Assembly (NCBI GenBank): GCA_017540285.1 | Contig: JAFYBI010000414.1 | Coordinates: 1-26,484 of the forward strand | From: Clostridia bacterium | GTDB taxonomy: Bacteria; Bacillota; Clostridia; Oscillospirales; CAG-272 | Direction: 5' to 3' | Length of the DNA: 26,484 nt | In this document: in pieces, positions 1-7,827 of the stretch | Position numbering within the stretch: the first letter of the stretch is position 1 | Layout of the letters: every line of letters begins with the position of its first letter | The notes under the pieces: model-generated | Seen by the model: the letters and a program-made list of their open reading frames with translations, nothing else | Told to the model about the DNA's origin: nothing | Database searches by the model: none | Translations under genes and position numbers: made by a program

Positions 1-66
1 CTGACGGCGACGTGGTACCGGCGAGAGAACTTCTCCGAGGGCTGGAGCGCCGCGCTCAAACCGTAA
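1..66 (+). CDS. C-terminal end of an upstream gene (partial), product unknown
   Basis: Frame 1 is open from the window edge and ends in TAA after 21 codons. The readable tail is rich in aromatic residues (Trp, Tyr, Phe) and ends Ala-Ala-Leu-Lys-Pro. It is followed 15 bases later by a strong Rho-independent terminator on the same strand, which supports a real gene end. Nothing in 21 residues identifies the family. An aromatic-rich tail like this would suit a carbohydrate-active enzyme, as in the rest of the window, but that is a guess. Confidence 0.5.
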   Translation: MTATWYRRENFSEGWSAALKP

Positions 67-81
67 ACATCTCAGAACATG

Positions 82-120
82 AACGATCCCCGCAGCGCGA
101 AACTGTGGGGATCGTTTTCT
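82..120 (+). terminator. Rho-independent terminator
   Basis: AACGATCCCC at 82-91 pairs with GGGGATCGTT at 107-116. The stem extends inward with CAG/CTG and one G-T pair, giving about 14 bp around a 7-base loop. The T-run TTTTCT follows. It ends the upstream plus-strand gene. On the minus strand the stem lies just past the CPBP stop codon and is followed by a weaker T-rich stretch, so it may serve both converging transcripts. Confidence 0.88.
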
Positions 121-126
121 GTATGC

Positions 127-1038
127 TTATTTTTCCGGGTCTTTGTGTCGGATGAACACGATCGCAGCCGCGATGAGCAGCGGCAGACCGGCGAGGATCC
201 CCACCGACGCAGGTCCGAGAAGTCTCGCAGAACCGGTATCGGTCAGACACAGCATGATAGGAATGGTCGTTTCCGCGTTGATCGCGCCGTGGAAGAGCGC
301 GGGCACCCAGATACTCCCGCTCTTTTCATAGAGCCAGTCGTGCAGGATGCCCCATCCCACCGTGATGACGCAGAAGAGCAGCATCCCTGAAACGGGGAAT
401 CCCCCATATCCGGCGGCGTTTCCCGCTGCCGCACCGTACTCATAACCGATCAGCCAGATCAGCGGCCAATGCCACGCGCCCCAGATCACGCCGCCGAGAA
501 GCCAGCCTCTCCGCGTGCCGAAGCGCGCTTTCAGCTGCGGATAGAGGAATCCCCGCCAGCCGATCTCCTCGCCGAGCGCCAGAGGCGTGTTGATCAGCGG
601 CGCATAGGTGAAGCTGCACACCGCGGTGATCAGGACATAGACGGGGATGGTCAGCCCCTGCGCCTCCATCTGCTCCAGCACCTCCGGACCGGCGCTCGCT
701 GTCAGGTACGCCCCGCTCAGATCGAAATGCCCGGGAAAGACGAGGAAATACAGCGCGGCGCCTGCGACGCTCAGAACGATCGGCGCGAACCACGCGAAGA
801 GGATCGGCCCCACGTTCTTCCGGATCTGAGGTTTCCAGCCCAAGCCCTTCAGCTTGGCGCCGGCCAGCAGCACGCCGAGCGTCGGGACGAACATCATCAC
901 CGCGATCACCAGCTGTCCGATCATCTTGTTCACATGGCCGTACAGATACGCCGCGCCGATCTGGATGCCGTACGCGAGCGCGAAGGTCCAGATCAGATAG
1001 CGGATCACCTGTGTCTTGTTGAATTCCGCTTTACGCAT
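127..1038 (-). CDS. CPBP family intramembrane metalloprotease
   Basis: This is a 303-residue polytopic membrane protein of the CPBP (CAAX protease and bacteriocin-processing, Abi) family. The family signature is visible in order: Glu157-Glu158-x3-Arg162 (EEIGWR), then His190 in WGAWHWP, then His250 in LFHGAIN. In the family these Glu and His residues form the putative metal-dependent active site inside the membrane. About eight hydrophobic segments surround them. The gene overlaps the end of the upstream MerR gene by 8 bases, so the two are translationally coupled and share the MerR promoter. Family members act in bacteriocin self-immunity, peptide processing or signalling. The substrate here is unknown, and the MerR partner may sense a membrane-active compound. 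Confidence 0.9.
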   Translation of the reverse strand: MRKAEFNKTQVIRYLIWTFALAYGIQIGAAYLYGHVNKMIGQLVIAVMMFVPTLGVLLAGAKLKGLGWKPQIRKNVGPILFAWFAPIVLSVAGAALYFLVFPGHFDLSGAYLTASAGPEVLEQMEAQGLTIPVYVLITAVCSFTYAPLINTPLALGEEIGWRGFLYPQLKARFGTRRGWLLGGVIWGAWHWPLIWLIGYEYGAAAGNAAGYGGFPVSGMLLFCVITVGWGILHDWLYEKSGSIWVPALFHGAINAETTIPIMLCLTDTGSARLLGPASVGILAGLPLLIAAAIVFIRHKDPEK

Positions 1039-1777
1039 GATCCTTATCCTCCTTTTCCGGGTCTTTCGCCGCGATTTCCACGCAGAAGCCGCGATGTCCG
1101 CAGGCGGGGCAGGTCAGCTTCCGTGTGGCATAGGTATGCTTTGACCACAGTCCTTCTTTGATCGTCGGCTGGAAGACCGTGTGGCACGCGGGGCAGATAT
1201 AGGCCACCTTCCGGAAATACCAGCGCGAGAACCAGATGCCGTAGGGGACAGCGACGAGCACCCAGATCAAAAACAGCCACCAGATCCCCTTCGTGATCCA
1301 AAGAAGGATGGACGACCATTGCAGGATGCTGAGGGGAAGCCCGATGAGCGTGATCAGGATGCGGAAATTCCTCAGTTTCTTGCGATTTGACATGACAGCC
1401 GCGATGTCGCCGATGGATTCGACGGAGAACTCGCTCACGCTTTTCAGACCGGCCCTGAGTTCCGTGAGCTTGCCGAGCTGCTCTTCCCGCTCGCCGATCT
1501 CCCGCCGCAGAGCCGCCTCCTGCTGATCGAGCAGCAGGGAGAGCACGCGTGCCGGATCGTCTTCGGAGAGGAGCTGGGAGATCGAGTCGATCGGCAGACC
1601 GAGTTCGCGGAGGAAGCAGATGACCTTCATCCGCTTCACGTCGTCCTCGGAATACAGCCGGCGCCCGCCTTCGGTCAGCTCGCTCGGCACGCGGATCCCG
1701 CGCGTATCGTAATACTGGACCGTGCGGACCGTCACGCCGCAGAGCTTTGCGATCTCCCCCGTCGTGAATTTCGACAT
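1031..1777 (-). CDS. MerR family transcriptional regulator with membrane and zinc-ribbon C-terminus
   Basis: Residues 1-75 form a typical MerR winged helix-turn-helix (TTGEIAKLCGVTVRTVQYYD, then the GGRRLYSEDD wing). A charged coiled-coil helix follows at about 80-115. In place of a soluble ligand-binding domain, two hydrophobic segments at about 138-158 and 163-186 look membrane-spanning. A C-terminal zinc-ribbon-like unit with Cys195-x2-Cys198 and Cys223-x2-Cys226 comes next. This makes it a probable membrane-tethered regulator. The start is fixed by a 12-base Shine-Dalgarno match (AAAGGAGGTGAT) a few bases upstream. The gene is first in a two-gene operon with the CPBP protease and probably controls itself through the dyad in its promoter. 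Confidence 0.9.
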   Translation of the reverse strand: MSKFTTGEIAKLCGVTVRTVQYYDTRGIRVPSELTEGGRRLYSEDDVKRMKVICFLRELGLPIDSISQLLSEDDPARVLSLLLDQQEAALRREIGEREEQLGKLTELRAGLKSVSEFSVESIGDIAAVMSNRKKLRNFRILITLIGLPLSILQWSSILLWITKGIWWLFLIWVLVAVPYGIWFSRWYFRKVAYICPACHTVFQPTIKEGLWSKHTYATRKLTCPACGHRGFCVEIAAKDPEKEDKDHA

Positions 1778-1782
1778 GGCGT

Positions 1783-1794
1783 ATCACCTCCTTT
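1783..1794 (-). promoter_or_regulatory. Full-length Shine-Dalgarno sequence of the MerR gene
   Basis: Read on the minus strand the sequence is AAAGGAGGTGAT, complementary over 12 bases to the usual 3' end of 16S rRNA. It decides the MerR start at 1777. The predicted transcript start from the upstream -10 element falls at about this site, so the leader would be very short. Confidence 0.85.
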
Positions 1795-1800
1795 GCCGCC

Positions 1801-1831
1801 ATGATAGCACATGACGCAGCGTCACAAGCAA
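1801..1831 (-). promoter_or_regulatory. MerR-type promoter with central dyad operator
   Basis: On the minus strand a -35-like TTGCTT (1826-1831) is separated by 19 bases from a -10 TATCAT (1801-1806). The long 19-base spacer is the hallmark of promoters activated by MerR-family twisting. A perfect inverted repeat TGACGC-T-GCGTCA (1812-1824) lies inside the spacer. A further TGACGCAG copy sits at 1836-1843. It probably serves as the autoregulatory operator of the adjacent MerR gene. Confidence 0.75.
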
Positions 1832-1873
1832 GACCTGACGCAGGGGGATTTTTCGGAAAACAGGCAATTTCTC

Positions 1874-4399
1874 TCAAAACGGGGCATCCGCGCGGTCCGT
1901 GACGACGACGCGGCAGCCCGCCGGGCCCTCCACCGTCCAGCCGTCTGCCGAGCCCTCCCGGATCGTGAGCGCGCAGGTATCCCCTTCAAAGACCGCCGTC
2001 GCCGAGAAGGCGCAGGTCACGACGGGCACGGTCAGCGAATCCATCACGGGCGCGAGGCGGACGATCTTCTTCTCCGCGTCGACCGCCAGCCCGGACGCAG
2101 CCGTCATGGTCGTCCATGAGGAAAGCGGGCGCGTATAGCGGAAGCCGCATTCCCAGTGATCCCACAGCGCGCCGAAGCGTCTCTGATTCTCGTGGATCGC
2201 CGCGACGAGTGCGTCAGCGGTTTTCCGTTCTCCGACCGACAGGGCAAGGGCCGCCGTGACATAGCCGATCCCCGTCCAGTTCGCCTCCGCCTGACAGTTG
2301 CGGTAGGTCATGAGCGTGACGGGATCCGCCGGCGTGGCGTTGACGAGCCCGCTGTCCGGAGTGAAGTTTGCCTCCATGATCGTGCGGAGCACCTCGCGGA
2401 CCCGGCTGTCCGGCAGATTTCCGCCGATCCCGGAGACGCGCAGGAACCACTCGCCGTCGAGCTGATCCGTCATGAGCGAGGCGTCAAACGTATCGCCGTC
2501 GTCCGCTCCCTGCCGCCAGAGAAGGTACGCGTTCCCGTTCCACAGCCGCCGCTCGAGGGACGCCATGCCGCGCGTGCGGAGCTCGTCCCATTCTTGCCTC
2601 CGCGCCTCGTCGCCCATGATCCCGGCAAGGCGGGAGGCGGCGTTCAGGGCGGATAGCCAGAGGACGGAGATATAGACGGGCGTTCCCGAGAAGCTCCACG
2701 CGTCGTAGGTATTGCGCTTCGTCCCCCGATCCGGCAGACCGTCGCCGTCCTCGTCGAGCGCGCGCATGGAATCCATCGCTTTCTTCACGGGGACCCACAT
2801 CCGCTCGAGATAGCCGCGATCGCCCGTATAGAGATAGTCGCGGCAGACCATCAGCACGAACTGGTGGTTCATGTCCACGCGGTCGAAGCCGTTGTCCACA
2901 TGGTCAAGATCGGGGGTAAAGAAGTGATGCACGCGGCCGTCCTCCCGCTGATGCGCCGCGCCCATCTCCATCTGCCCTTTCTGCAGATCCGGAAACAGGG
3001 CGAGCAGGCCGAACGACGCGTGATAGGTGATGTCGGTCGTGTGGAAGCCGCAGAAGCCGAGCCCTTCCCAGAGCCCGAACTTGCCGTCGGCGAGATACCA
3101 AGAATCCTTCACAATGGTGGAGAGATGCCCGCTCCACGCATCCGGATAGACCTCCAGCAGACTGGTCCGGTAGAGCAGCGCGGCAAAGCGTTCCGCGCCG
3201 CCTTCGATGCGCTCCCGTCCTTCCGCGAGGAAGCGGTTGACCTCCCGCGCGTCGGCGAAGCGGTTTTCATACCAGTGCCCGAGGCGTTTTTCATTTGCGC
3301 CGAAGTGATTCGGGAAAAACCATGAGAGGATGAAGCGGACCTTTTCGGTCTTCCCCGGCAAAAGCGTCATCCGGCTGCAGAGCGCGCACGAACCGAAGCG
3401 GTCCCCCATCTTCTCGAGGGTGGAGCGGCACGCGTCGAGGAAGGTCTCCTTCTCTTCCCGCGTCCGGGGATATCCGGGGGTCAGCGCCCGCACCCGTCCG
3501 AGGATCGACTGCGCGAAGGGATAGGCCGAGATCGCTTCGATCCGCGTATCGATCGCGGCGTCCGTCAGCTCGTCGAGGCGCGCGGGGATCGTCTCCGGCC
3601 GCTTCCCTGCCGCGGTATCCGGGAGGGTACCCGTTTCGCGGAAGCCGAACAGGAAGGATTCCTGCGTCACGCCGAATGCGGTGTCCGCAATGGTTTCGCG
3701 GAGAAAACGGAAGTTCTCGCCCGTGATCCGGGTGATCTCGCCGCCCTCGGCAGACAGACACAGCGAACCGCGGTCCGCTTCGCGATATTTCGCCTCCCAG
3801 GGCTGGGACGGCAGCGCGTTCAGAAAGATCCCGCACCGCCCCCCGTCCGCATACGATTCGTTGACGCATCCGTCCCGGTTGCAGAAGCTCGGCTCCAGCG
3901 CGGAAAGCAGACTGACCGTCAGAGGATGATCGGAGGGATTGGTGAGGGTGAAGTCGAGATAGAAGCCCGGCGTCGCGCTGTCCTCCGTATGATGGGGGAC
4001 AAAGGGAGCGACGGCCCGCATCCGCACCTCGACCGGGAGCGCGCCGTCCGCATACGCGAGATCGCAGACGGGAAACCGCCCGGAAAAGACGATGCGCTCG
4101 ACGGGCTTGTTCCACGGGAACATCCGGTAGGTGAAGTCCTCCCACGCCGTTTTCATGCCGAGCTTGCGCACGACGGGACGCCCGCCGTCCTCTTCCGCCC
4201 GCACCCAGAACGACAGCGCGCCCGCGGAGCCCTCTCCGTCGTCGGCCGGTCCTTCCCAGCAGCGCGTCGCCCATCGGGGCTGATTGGCGATCTGCCAGTA
4301 GTGAAATTCTCCGTCCGGGAACAGCTCGACGGACCCCGTTCCGATCCCGCCGAGCGCGATCCCGCTCTTTTGCTGCGTTTCCGTCACAATGACAGCCAT
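1874..4399 (-). CDS. GH116-type glycoside hydrolase (GBA2-like/DUF608)
   Basis: This is an 841-residue protein. The first ~400 residues resemble the beta-rich N-domain of GH116, and the rest the (alpha/alpha)6 catalytic domain. The motif GLWEGLGF, with Glu445, aligns with the nucleophile region of human GBA2 and bacterial GH116. It is followed by the conserved HASFGLLALFPDL. The motif NTYDAW, with Asp566, matches the acid/base region and is followed by a conserved LWLSAL segment. GH116 enzymes release beta-glucose or beta-xylose, and some act on N-acetylglucosaminides. There is no signal peptide, so it is probably cytoplasmic. An ATG 15 codons further upstream is open, but AGGAGG stands directly before the chosen ATG. 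The gene has its own promoter and appears monocistronic. The exact substrate is not readable from sequence. Confidence 0.85.
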   Translation of the reverse strand: MAVIVTETQQKSGIALGGIGTGSVELFPDGEFHYWQIANQPRWATRCWEGPADDGEGSAGALSFWVRAEEDGGRPVVRKLGMKTAWEDFTYRMFPWNKPVERIVFSGRFPVCDLAYADGALPVEVRMRAVAPFVPHHTEDSATPGFYLDFTLTNPSDHPLTVSLLSALEPSFCNRDGCVNESYADGGRCGIFLNALPSQPWEAKYREADRGSLCLSAEGGEITRITGENFRFLRETIADTAFGVTQESFLFGFRETGTLPDTAAGKRPETIPARLDELTDAAIDTRIEAISAYPFAQSILGRVRALTPGYPRTREEKETFLDACRSTLEKMGDRFGSCALCSRMTLLPGKTEKVRFILSWFFPNHFGANEKRLGHWYENRFADAREVNRFLAEGRERIEGGAERFAALLYRTSLLEVYPDAWSGHLSTIVKDSWYLADGKFGLWEGLGFCGFHTTDITYHASFGLLALFPDLQKGQMEMGAAHQREDGRVHHFFTPDLDHVDNGFDRVDMNHQFVLMVCRDYLYTGDRGYLERMWVPVKKAMDSMRALDEDGDGLPDRGTKRNTYDAWSFSGTPVYISVLWLSALNAASRLAGIMGDEARRQEWDELRTRGMASLERRLWNGNAYLLWRQGADDGDTFDASLMTDQLDGEWFLRVSGIGGNLPDSRVREVLRTIMEANFTPDSGLVNATPADPVTLMTYRNCQAEANWTGIGYVTAALALSVGERKTADALVAAIHENQRRFGALWDHWECGFRYTRPLSSWTTMTAASGLAVDAEKKIVRLAPVMDSLTVPVVTCAFSATAVFEGDTCALTIREGSADGWTVEGPAGCRVVVTDRADAPF

Positions 4400-4434
4400 G
4401 TGTGAACCTCCTGTCAACACGCTTTGTTTTTTCC

Positions 4435-4463
4435 AGCATAACATAAACCGCCCGCGGAATCAA
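4435..4463 (-). promoter_or_regulatory. Promoter of the GH116 gene
   Basis: On the minus strand TTGATT (4458-4463) and TATGCT (4435-4440) are spaced 17 bases apart, each matching four of six consensus positions. It lies 36 bases upstream of the GH116 start and just past the terminator of the preceding operon. Confidence 0.55.
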
Positions 4464-4494
4464 GCAAACAAATGTAAACACATGCGGATCCCGC

Positions 4495-4526
4495 GAAAAA
4501 CGGACCCCGGAAAAACCGGAATCCGT
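4495..4526 (-). terminator. Rho-independent terminator of the five-gene operon
   Basis: On the minus strand ACGGATTCCGG pairs with CCGGGGTCCGT (11 bp including two T-G wobbles) around a TTTTT loop, followed by TTTTTCG. It lies about 105 bases past the stop of the URO-D-like gene and before the GH116 promoter, so it separates the two transcription units. Confidence 0.85.
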
Positions 4527-4630
4527 TCCGAATCGTCTCATTTTGCCGTATCCTGTTATCCTCCCGGGATGAACGGCATCTTTTCATCGTCGCTTTCCCG
4601 CCGATCCGGGCCTGCGCAGGGCAAACCGGG

Positions 4631-5620
4631 TCATTCCTCCGCCGCTTCGATCAGGGCGCACAGGTTTTCGTAGGGCACGTCGGCCTGGATCTCCTGCGAC
4701 GGCGCGAGGATGTACCCTCCGTCCCGCCCCATGTACGCGGCGATCTCCCGCGCTTCCCGCCGCACCTCCCGAGGCGTTCCGTACGGAAGGGTCCGCTGGG
4801 TGCTGATGCCGCCCCAGAACGCGATCCGGTCGCCGTACCGGTCCTTCAGCTCGTAAATGTCCATGCACTCCGGCTGGATGGGATTGAGCGCGTCGATCCC
4901 CATCTCGTAGAGATCCGGCATGATCTTGCGGATATCGCCGCAGGAATGGATCCAGACGTCGAGTCCCGCCTCCCTGATGATCCTGTATTCCCGCTCTTCC
5001 CCGTGCCGGATCATCGTCCGCCAGGTGACGGGCGACATGAGCAGGTCACGCTGGGAGCCCCAGTCGCTGCCGAGCAGGATGCCGTCGATGCCCGGAATGT
5101 TCACGATGTTCTCGAGCATCACGAGATTCTTGTGTATGATGAAATCGAGAAGACTCTGGGCGAATTCCGGATCCCCGGCGAGGTCGGCGAGAAAGTTCTC
5201 GATCCCCCGCGCGAAGTTCGCCTTCTCGAAATGGCTCCCCCAGATCGTCACAAGGACGTACGCGTCGGTGTTCTCTTTGAGATTCCGCACTTCCTCGGCA
5301 AAACGCTCGTAGCTCCCGCAGCCGACGGTCTTCGGCAGGTAGCCGGGCGCTTCCTCGTATCCGTATTCCGGCGGAAGATCCTTCCAGTTCCACCACGGGC
5401 AGCCCACGGGGAGCACATGATTCCCCATTCCGTAATAGATCGCGTTGCTGTACGAAATCAGCCCTTCCTCCTGCTTTTCCCGAAGCTCGCCGGTCACGTA
5501 CCGGTCATATAGCTTTCCGAAGTATGCCTGCTGACCGTCGCCCGCGAGATGGATGCACGAGGGCGTCCGGTCCGGCGTTCTGTGCGCGAGAGCCGCTTTG
5601 ACCCGTTCATATCTTGTCAT
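4631..5620 (-). CDS. URO-D superfamily protein 1 (MtaA/CmuA-like)
   Basis: This 329-residue TIM barrel belongs to the uroporphyrinogen decarboxylase superfamily. Near residue 223 it reads W-I-H225-S-C227-G-D, the His-X-Cys part of the zinc site used by corrinoid methyltransferases such as MtaA. The downstream NPIQP and FWGGIST segments are typical of this branch. Where MtaA-type enzymes carry the third ligand Cys in a P-x-C context, this protein reads P307-S-Q309. The N-terminal arginine and aspartate motifs of heme-pathway HemE were not seen, so heme synthesis is unlikely. It is last in a five-gene operon, 15 bases after a GH101-like glycosidase. A role in sugar or methyl metabolism is inferred from context only. 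Confidence 0.85.
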   Translation of the reverse strand: MTRYERVKAALAHRTPDRTPSCIHLAGDGQQAYFGKLYDRYVTGELREKQEEGLISYSNAIYYGMGNHVLPVGCPWWNWKDLPPEYGYEEAPGYLPKTVGCGSYERFAEEVRNLKENTDAYVLVTIWGSHFEKANFARGIENFLADLAGDPEFAQSLLDFIIHKNLVMLENIVNIPGIDGILLGSDWGSQRDLLMSPVTWRTMIRHGEEREYRIIREAGLDVWIHSCGDIRKIMPDLYEMGIDALNPIQPECMDIYELKDRYGDRIAFWGGISTQRTLPYGTPREVRREAREIAAYMGRDGGYILAPSQEIQADVPYENLCALIEAAEE

Positions 5621-5635
5621 ACGCTCCCCCTTTTC

Positions 5636-7012
5636 TCAGTCCGCCGCGATCGCCACAGCCTGTCCCGGCTTCAGCGGCCATTCGATGCCGCCGTTTTCAA
5701 GCGCGCAGGAAGACAGGCGGCGGTTCCCTTCGGCGGTGATCTCATAAACCGTTCCGGATGTAAACGCCGCGTCCGGGAGATTCCACCGCCCGGCGAAGCC
5801 CTCGTCCGAGTAGGCGATATACAGGCGGTTGTCCTCCGTGAGCGGCAGAATGACATTTCCGCCGCGCTTCACGACGATCCCGTTCTTCGTGATGGACCGG
5901 TCGGATCCGCGGCTTTCCACGCCGTCCGAGAAGCGCGCGGTCCAGCTGCCGTCTTCGTTCTTCACGAGGCCCGTCCTCTCATACCGGTTGAGGTAGAAGT
6001 ACGGGAGCTGATACGTGCAGAATTCCCGCAGGAACGCGGGGACCCAGTCCTCCGGGCGGATCCCGCGGGACATCCAGATATCCTCGCCGTGCATCGCGCC
6101 GTAATAGACCGCGCCGAGCGCGCCGTCCGTCAGATGCCCGCTGTACAGGGACGGCGGGATCTTCAGGCATTCCTCGGGCGTCAGAAAGCTCGTCCACCAG
6201 GTGGCGGCGATCCTGCCGAGCGTGCGGATCGGGGCGTCCTTCCAGGATCCGGCGGGGAGCTCGTCGACGTGCTTCGCGTAGAAGCGGCGGATCGGATGGC
6301 CGGGATCGTCGGCGCGGAGCGGGAGTTCGCGGTAGGGATACTCCGACGTCACGTCGATTCCCTCCGCGCGGATGTAATCGAGAATGGCGCGGCGCGCCTC
6401 GTCCTGCTCCTCGACGGTCGTGCGGGGATAGAAATTCTCCGCGATGCAAAAGTTGTCGAGATGGACCGTCCCCGCCTCCCGGACCGGAACGGTGTCAAGG
6501 AACTTTTCCCAGTACTTTTTGAAAAGCCCGCTTTCCCAGAACTGCTTGTAGGAAATCTTGTAGGCGTTCCGTCCGTTGAAGACCTCGATGACGGCGGGCT
6601 CCCCGTCCGGATGCTTCACGATGGCGTTCGCCCGGACAAATTCCGCATGGGACTCGTTTTCCCCGTACTCGTCGGATAGGTTCCCGTGGACGCTGACGAC
6701 CGTGTGGTACTTCCTTCCCTCTCCGATCAGCCAGAGCAGGCTTTCCCGTCCGTCGCGGTCGCAGTCCCGTTTCAGGAAATCGTTGACCTTGTGCATCTCC
6801 GGATAGCAGTCGTCGTGACCGAGCCCCTGCCAGCCGACGAGGTACACGATCTTTTCGATCCCCTGCGTGAGCGCGTCGACCGTTTTGATGATGCCGAGCG
6901 CCTGCTCGAAGGTGATCCTGACGTCGGACACGCCGCGGGAAAAATCCGGCGTCGCCAGATACATCTTCATCCACAGTGTTTTTGAATAATCGTAGTTGAA
7001 CGGTCCCTTCAT
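5636..7012 (-). CDS. Short GH101-like glycoside hydrolase
   Basis: This is a 458-residue protein resembling the catalytic core of GH101 endo-alpha-N-acetylgalactosaminidases, which release the core-1 disaccharide from mucin O-glycans. The family-like segments are IVYLVGWQG (55-63) with GHD (65-67), then VHLDNF with Asp186, then DVTSEYPY with Glu224. By position Asp186 and Glu224 are the candidate nucleophile and acid/base. A beta-rich C-terminal part follows from about residue 340. Classical GH101 enzymes are secreted and exceed 1000 residues. This one lacks a signal peptide and the accessory domains. The start is the internal ATG with a G-rich ribosome binding site just upstream, 12 codons inside the longest reading. 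It lies 16 bases after the TfoX-like gene in the same operon. It could instead belong to a related, uncharacterised family. Confidence 0.65.
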   Translation of the reverse strand: MKGPFNYDYSKTLWMKMYLATPDFSRGVSDVRITFEQALGIIKTVDALTQGIEKIVYLVGWQGLGHDDCYPEMHKVNDFLKRDCDRDGRESLLWLIGEGRKYHTVVSVHGNLSDEYGENESHAEFVRANAIVKHPDGEPAVIEVFNGRNAYKISYKQFWESGLFKKYWEKFLDTVPVREAGTVHLDNFCIAENFYPRTTVEEQDEARRAILDYIRAEGIDVTSEYPYRELPLRADDPGHPIRRFYAKHVDELPAGSWKDAPIRTLGRIAATWWTSFLTPEECLKIPPSLYSGHLTDGALGAVYYGAMHGEDIWMSRGIRPEDWVPAFLREFCTYQLPYFYLNRYERTGLVKNEDGSWTARFSDGVESRGSDRSITKNGIVVKRGGNVILPLTEDNRLYIAYSDEGFAGRWNLPDAAFTSGTVYEITAEGNRRLSSCALENGGIEWPLKPGQAVAIAAD

Positions 7013-7028
7013 GGTGTTTCCCCCTTCT

Positions 7029-7334
7029 TTACGCAAGATCTTCCGCAATGGCTTCGACGACCGAGCAGGTCAGCTCCCGGTCGTCCGGATCCGCAACGAG
7101 CATGGGTTTCGCGCCGGGATACGGCAGATCGGTTTCGACCGGCGCCCCCGCTTCCCGCATGAGGCGGAGAGCGTTCTTCGTGGGTTTCAGCAGGAACCGG
7201 TCGTCATACACGCCGCCGACGACTTTCCCGCGATGATAAATCACGTATTCTCCCATCATCGGCCGGGAGGCGACGCCGTCGAGCGGAGAAAGCTGTTCGA
7301 GCACAAAATCGAGAAACGCTTTGGTTGAGGCCAT
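7029..7334 (-). CDS. TfoX N-terminal domain protein
   Basis: This is a 101-residue single-domain protein of the TfoX/Sxy N-terminal family. The diagnostic stretch RPMMGEYVIYHRGKVVGGVY (24-43) is followed by DDRFLLKPT. In gamma-proteobacteria TfoX is a competence regulator, but stand-alone N-domains are common in Clostridia and have no assigned role. It starts one base after the stop of the phosphatase gene and ends 16 bases before the GH101-like gene, so it is clearly part of the operon. Confidence 0.88.
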   Translation of the reverse strand: MASTKAFLDFVLEQLSPLDGVASRPMMGEYVIYHRGKVVGGVYDDRFLLKPTKNALRLMREAGAPVETDLPYPGAKPMLVADPDDRELTCSVVEAIAEDLA

Positions 7335-7335
7335 A

Positions 7336-7827
7336 TCATGCTTCTTTCGTCAGCGCGCAGAGCAATGCGGCGCATCCCTCGGAGATGTCGCGCCAGGCCG
7401 CGTCGAAATCTCCGGTGAACCAGGGATCGACGATGTCGCGCGGTTTCTCCGTCCAGTCGAGGAGGCGGTGCATCCTGCCGTCCGGATCCCCGCCGCAGAT
7501 CTGTTTCATATAGCGGAGGTTCATCTCCTCCATGCCGATGAGAAGGTCCCAGCGGCCGTAATCCGCGCGGGTGAGCTGCCGGGCGCGCTTGTCCCCGCAG
7601 TCAAGGCCGTGCTCGGCAAGGATCTTTTTCGCCGGGGGATAGACCGGTTTGCCGATCCCCGCCCATCCGATCTCCTCGTCGCTCGTCGCCGCGGACGCGA
7701 TCTCGAATTCGTTTTCCCGTCCTGCGCGCCGCACGAGATCCTTCATGATGAACTCCGCCATCGGGCTGCGGCAGATATTGCCCCAGCACACGAAGAGAAT
7801 GCGCCGCGCGCCGTGTTCACTTTTCAT
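7336..7827 (-). CDS. Low molecular weight protein-tyrosine phosphatase
   Basis: This is a 163-residue cytoplasmic phosphatase of the LMW-PTP/arsenate reductase fold. The P-loop VCWGNICRSP gives nucleophile Cys15 and Arg21 in the C-x5-R arrangement. The late DPW motif (DIVDPWFTGDF) supplies the general acid Asp. The family dephosphorylates tyrosine kinases or exopolysaccharide regulators, and occasionally low-molecular-weight substrates. Its ATG overlaps the TGA of the upstream URO-D-like gene (ATGA), indicating translational coupling. A longer same-frame reading upstream lies inside the URO-D-like gene and is not used. Its place in a glycosidase operon is unexpected. Confidence 0.92.
   Translation of the reverse strand: MKSEHGARRILFVCWGNICRSPMAEFIMKDLVRRAGRENEFEIASAATSDEEIGWAGIGKPVYPPAKKILAEHGLDCGDKRARQLTRADYGRWDLLIGMEEMNLRYMKQICGGDPDGRMHRLLDWTEKPRDIVDPWFTGDFDAAWRDISEGCAALLCALTKEA

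Noticed and set aside
4631..5620. Annotation as HemE, heme-pathway uroporphyrinogen decarboxylase
   Set aside because: The HemE N-terminal signature is absent, a His-X-Cys metal motif is present, and no other heme gene is nearby. The same applies to the three paralogues.
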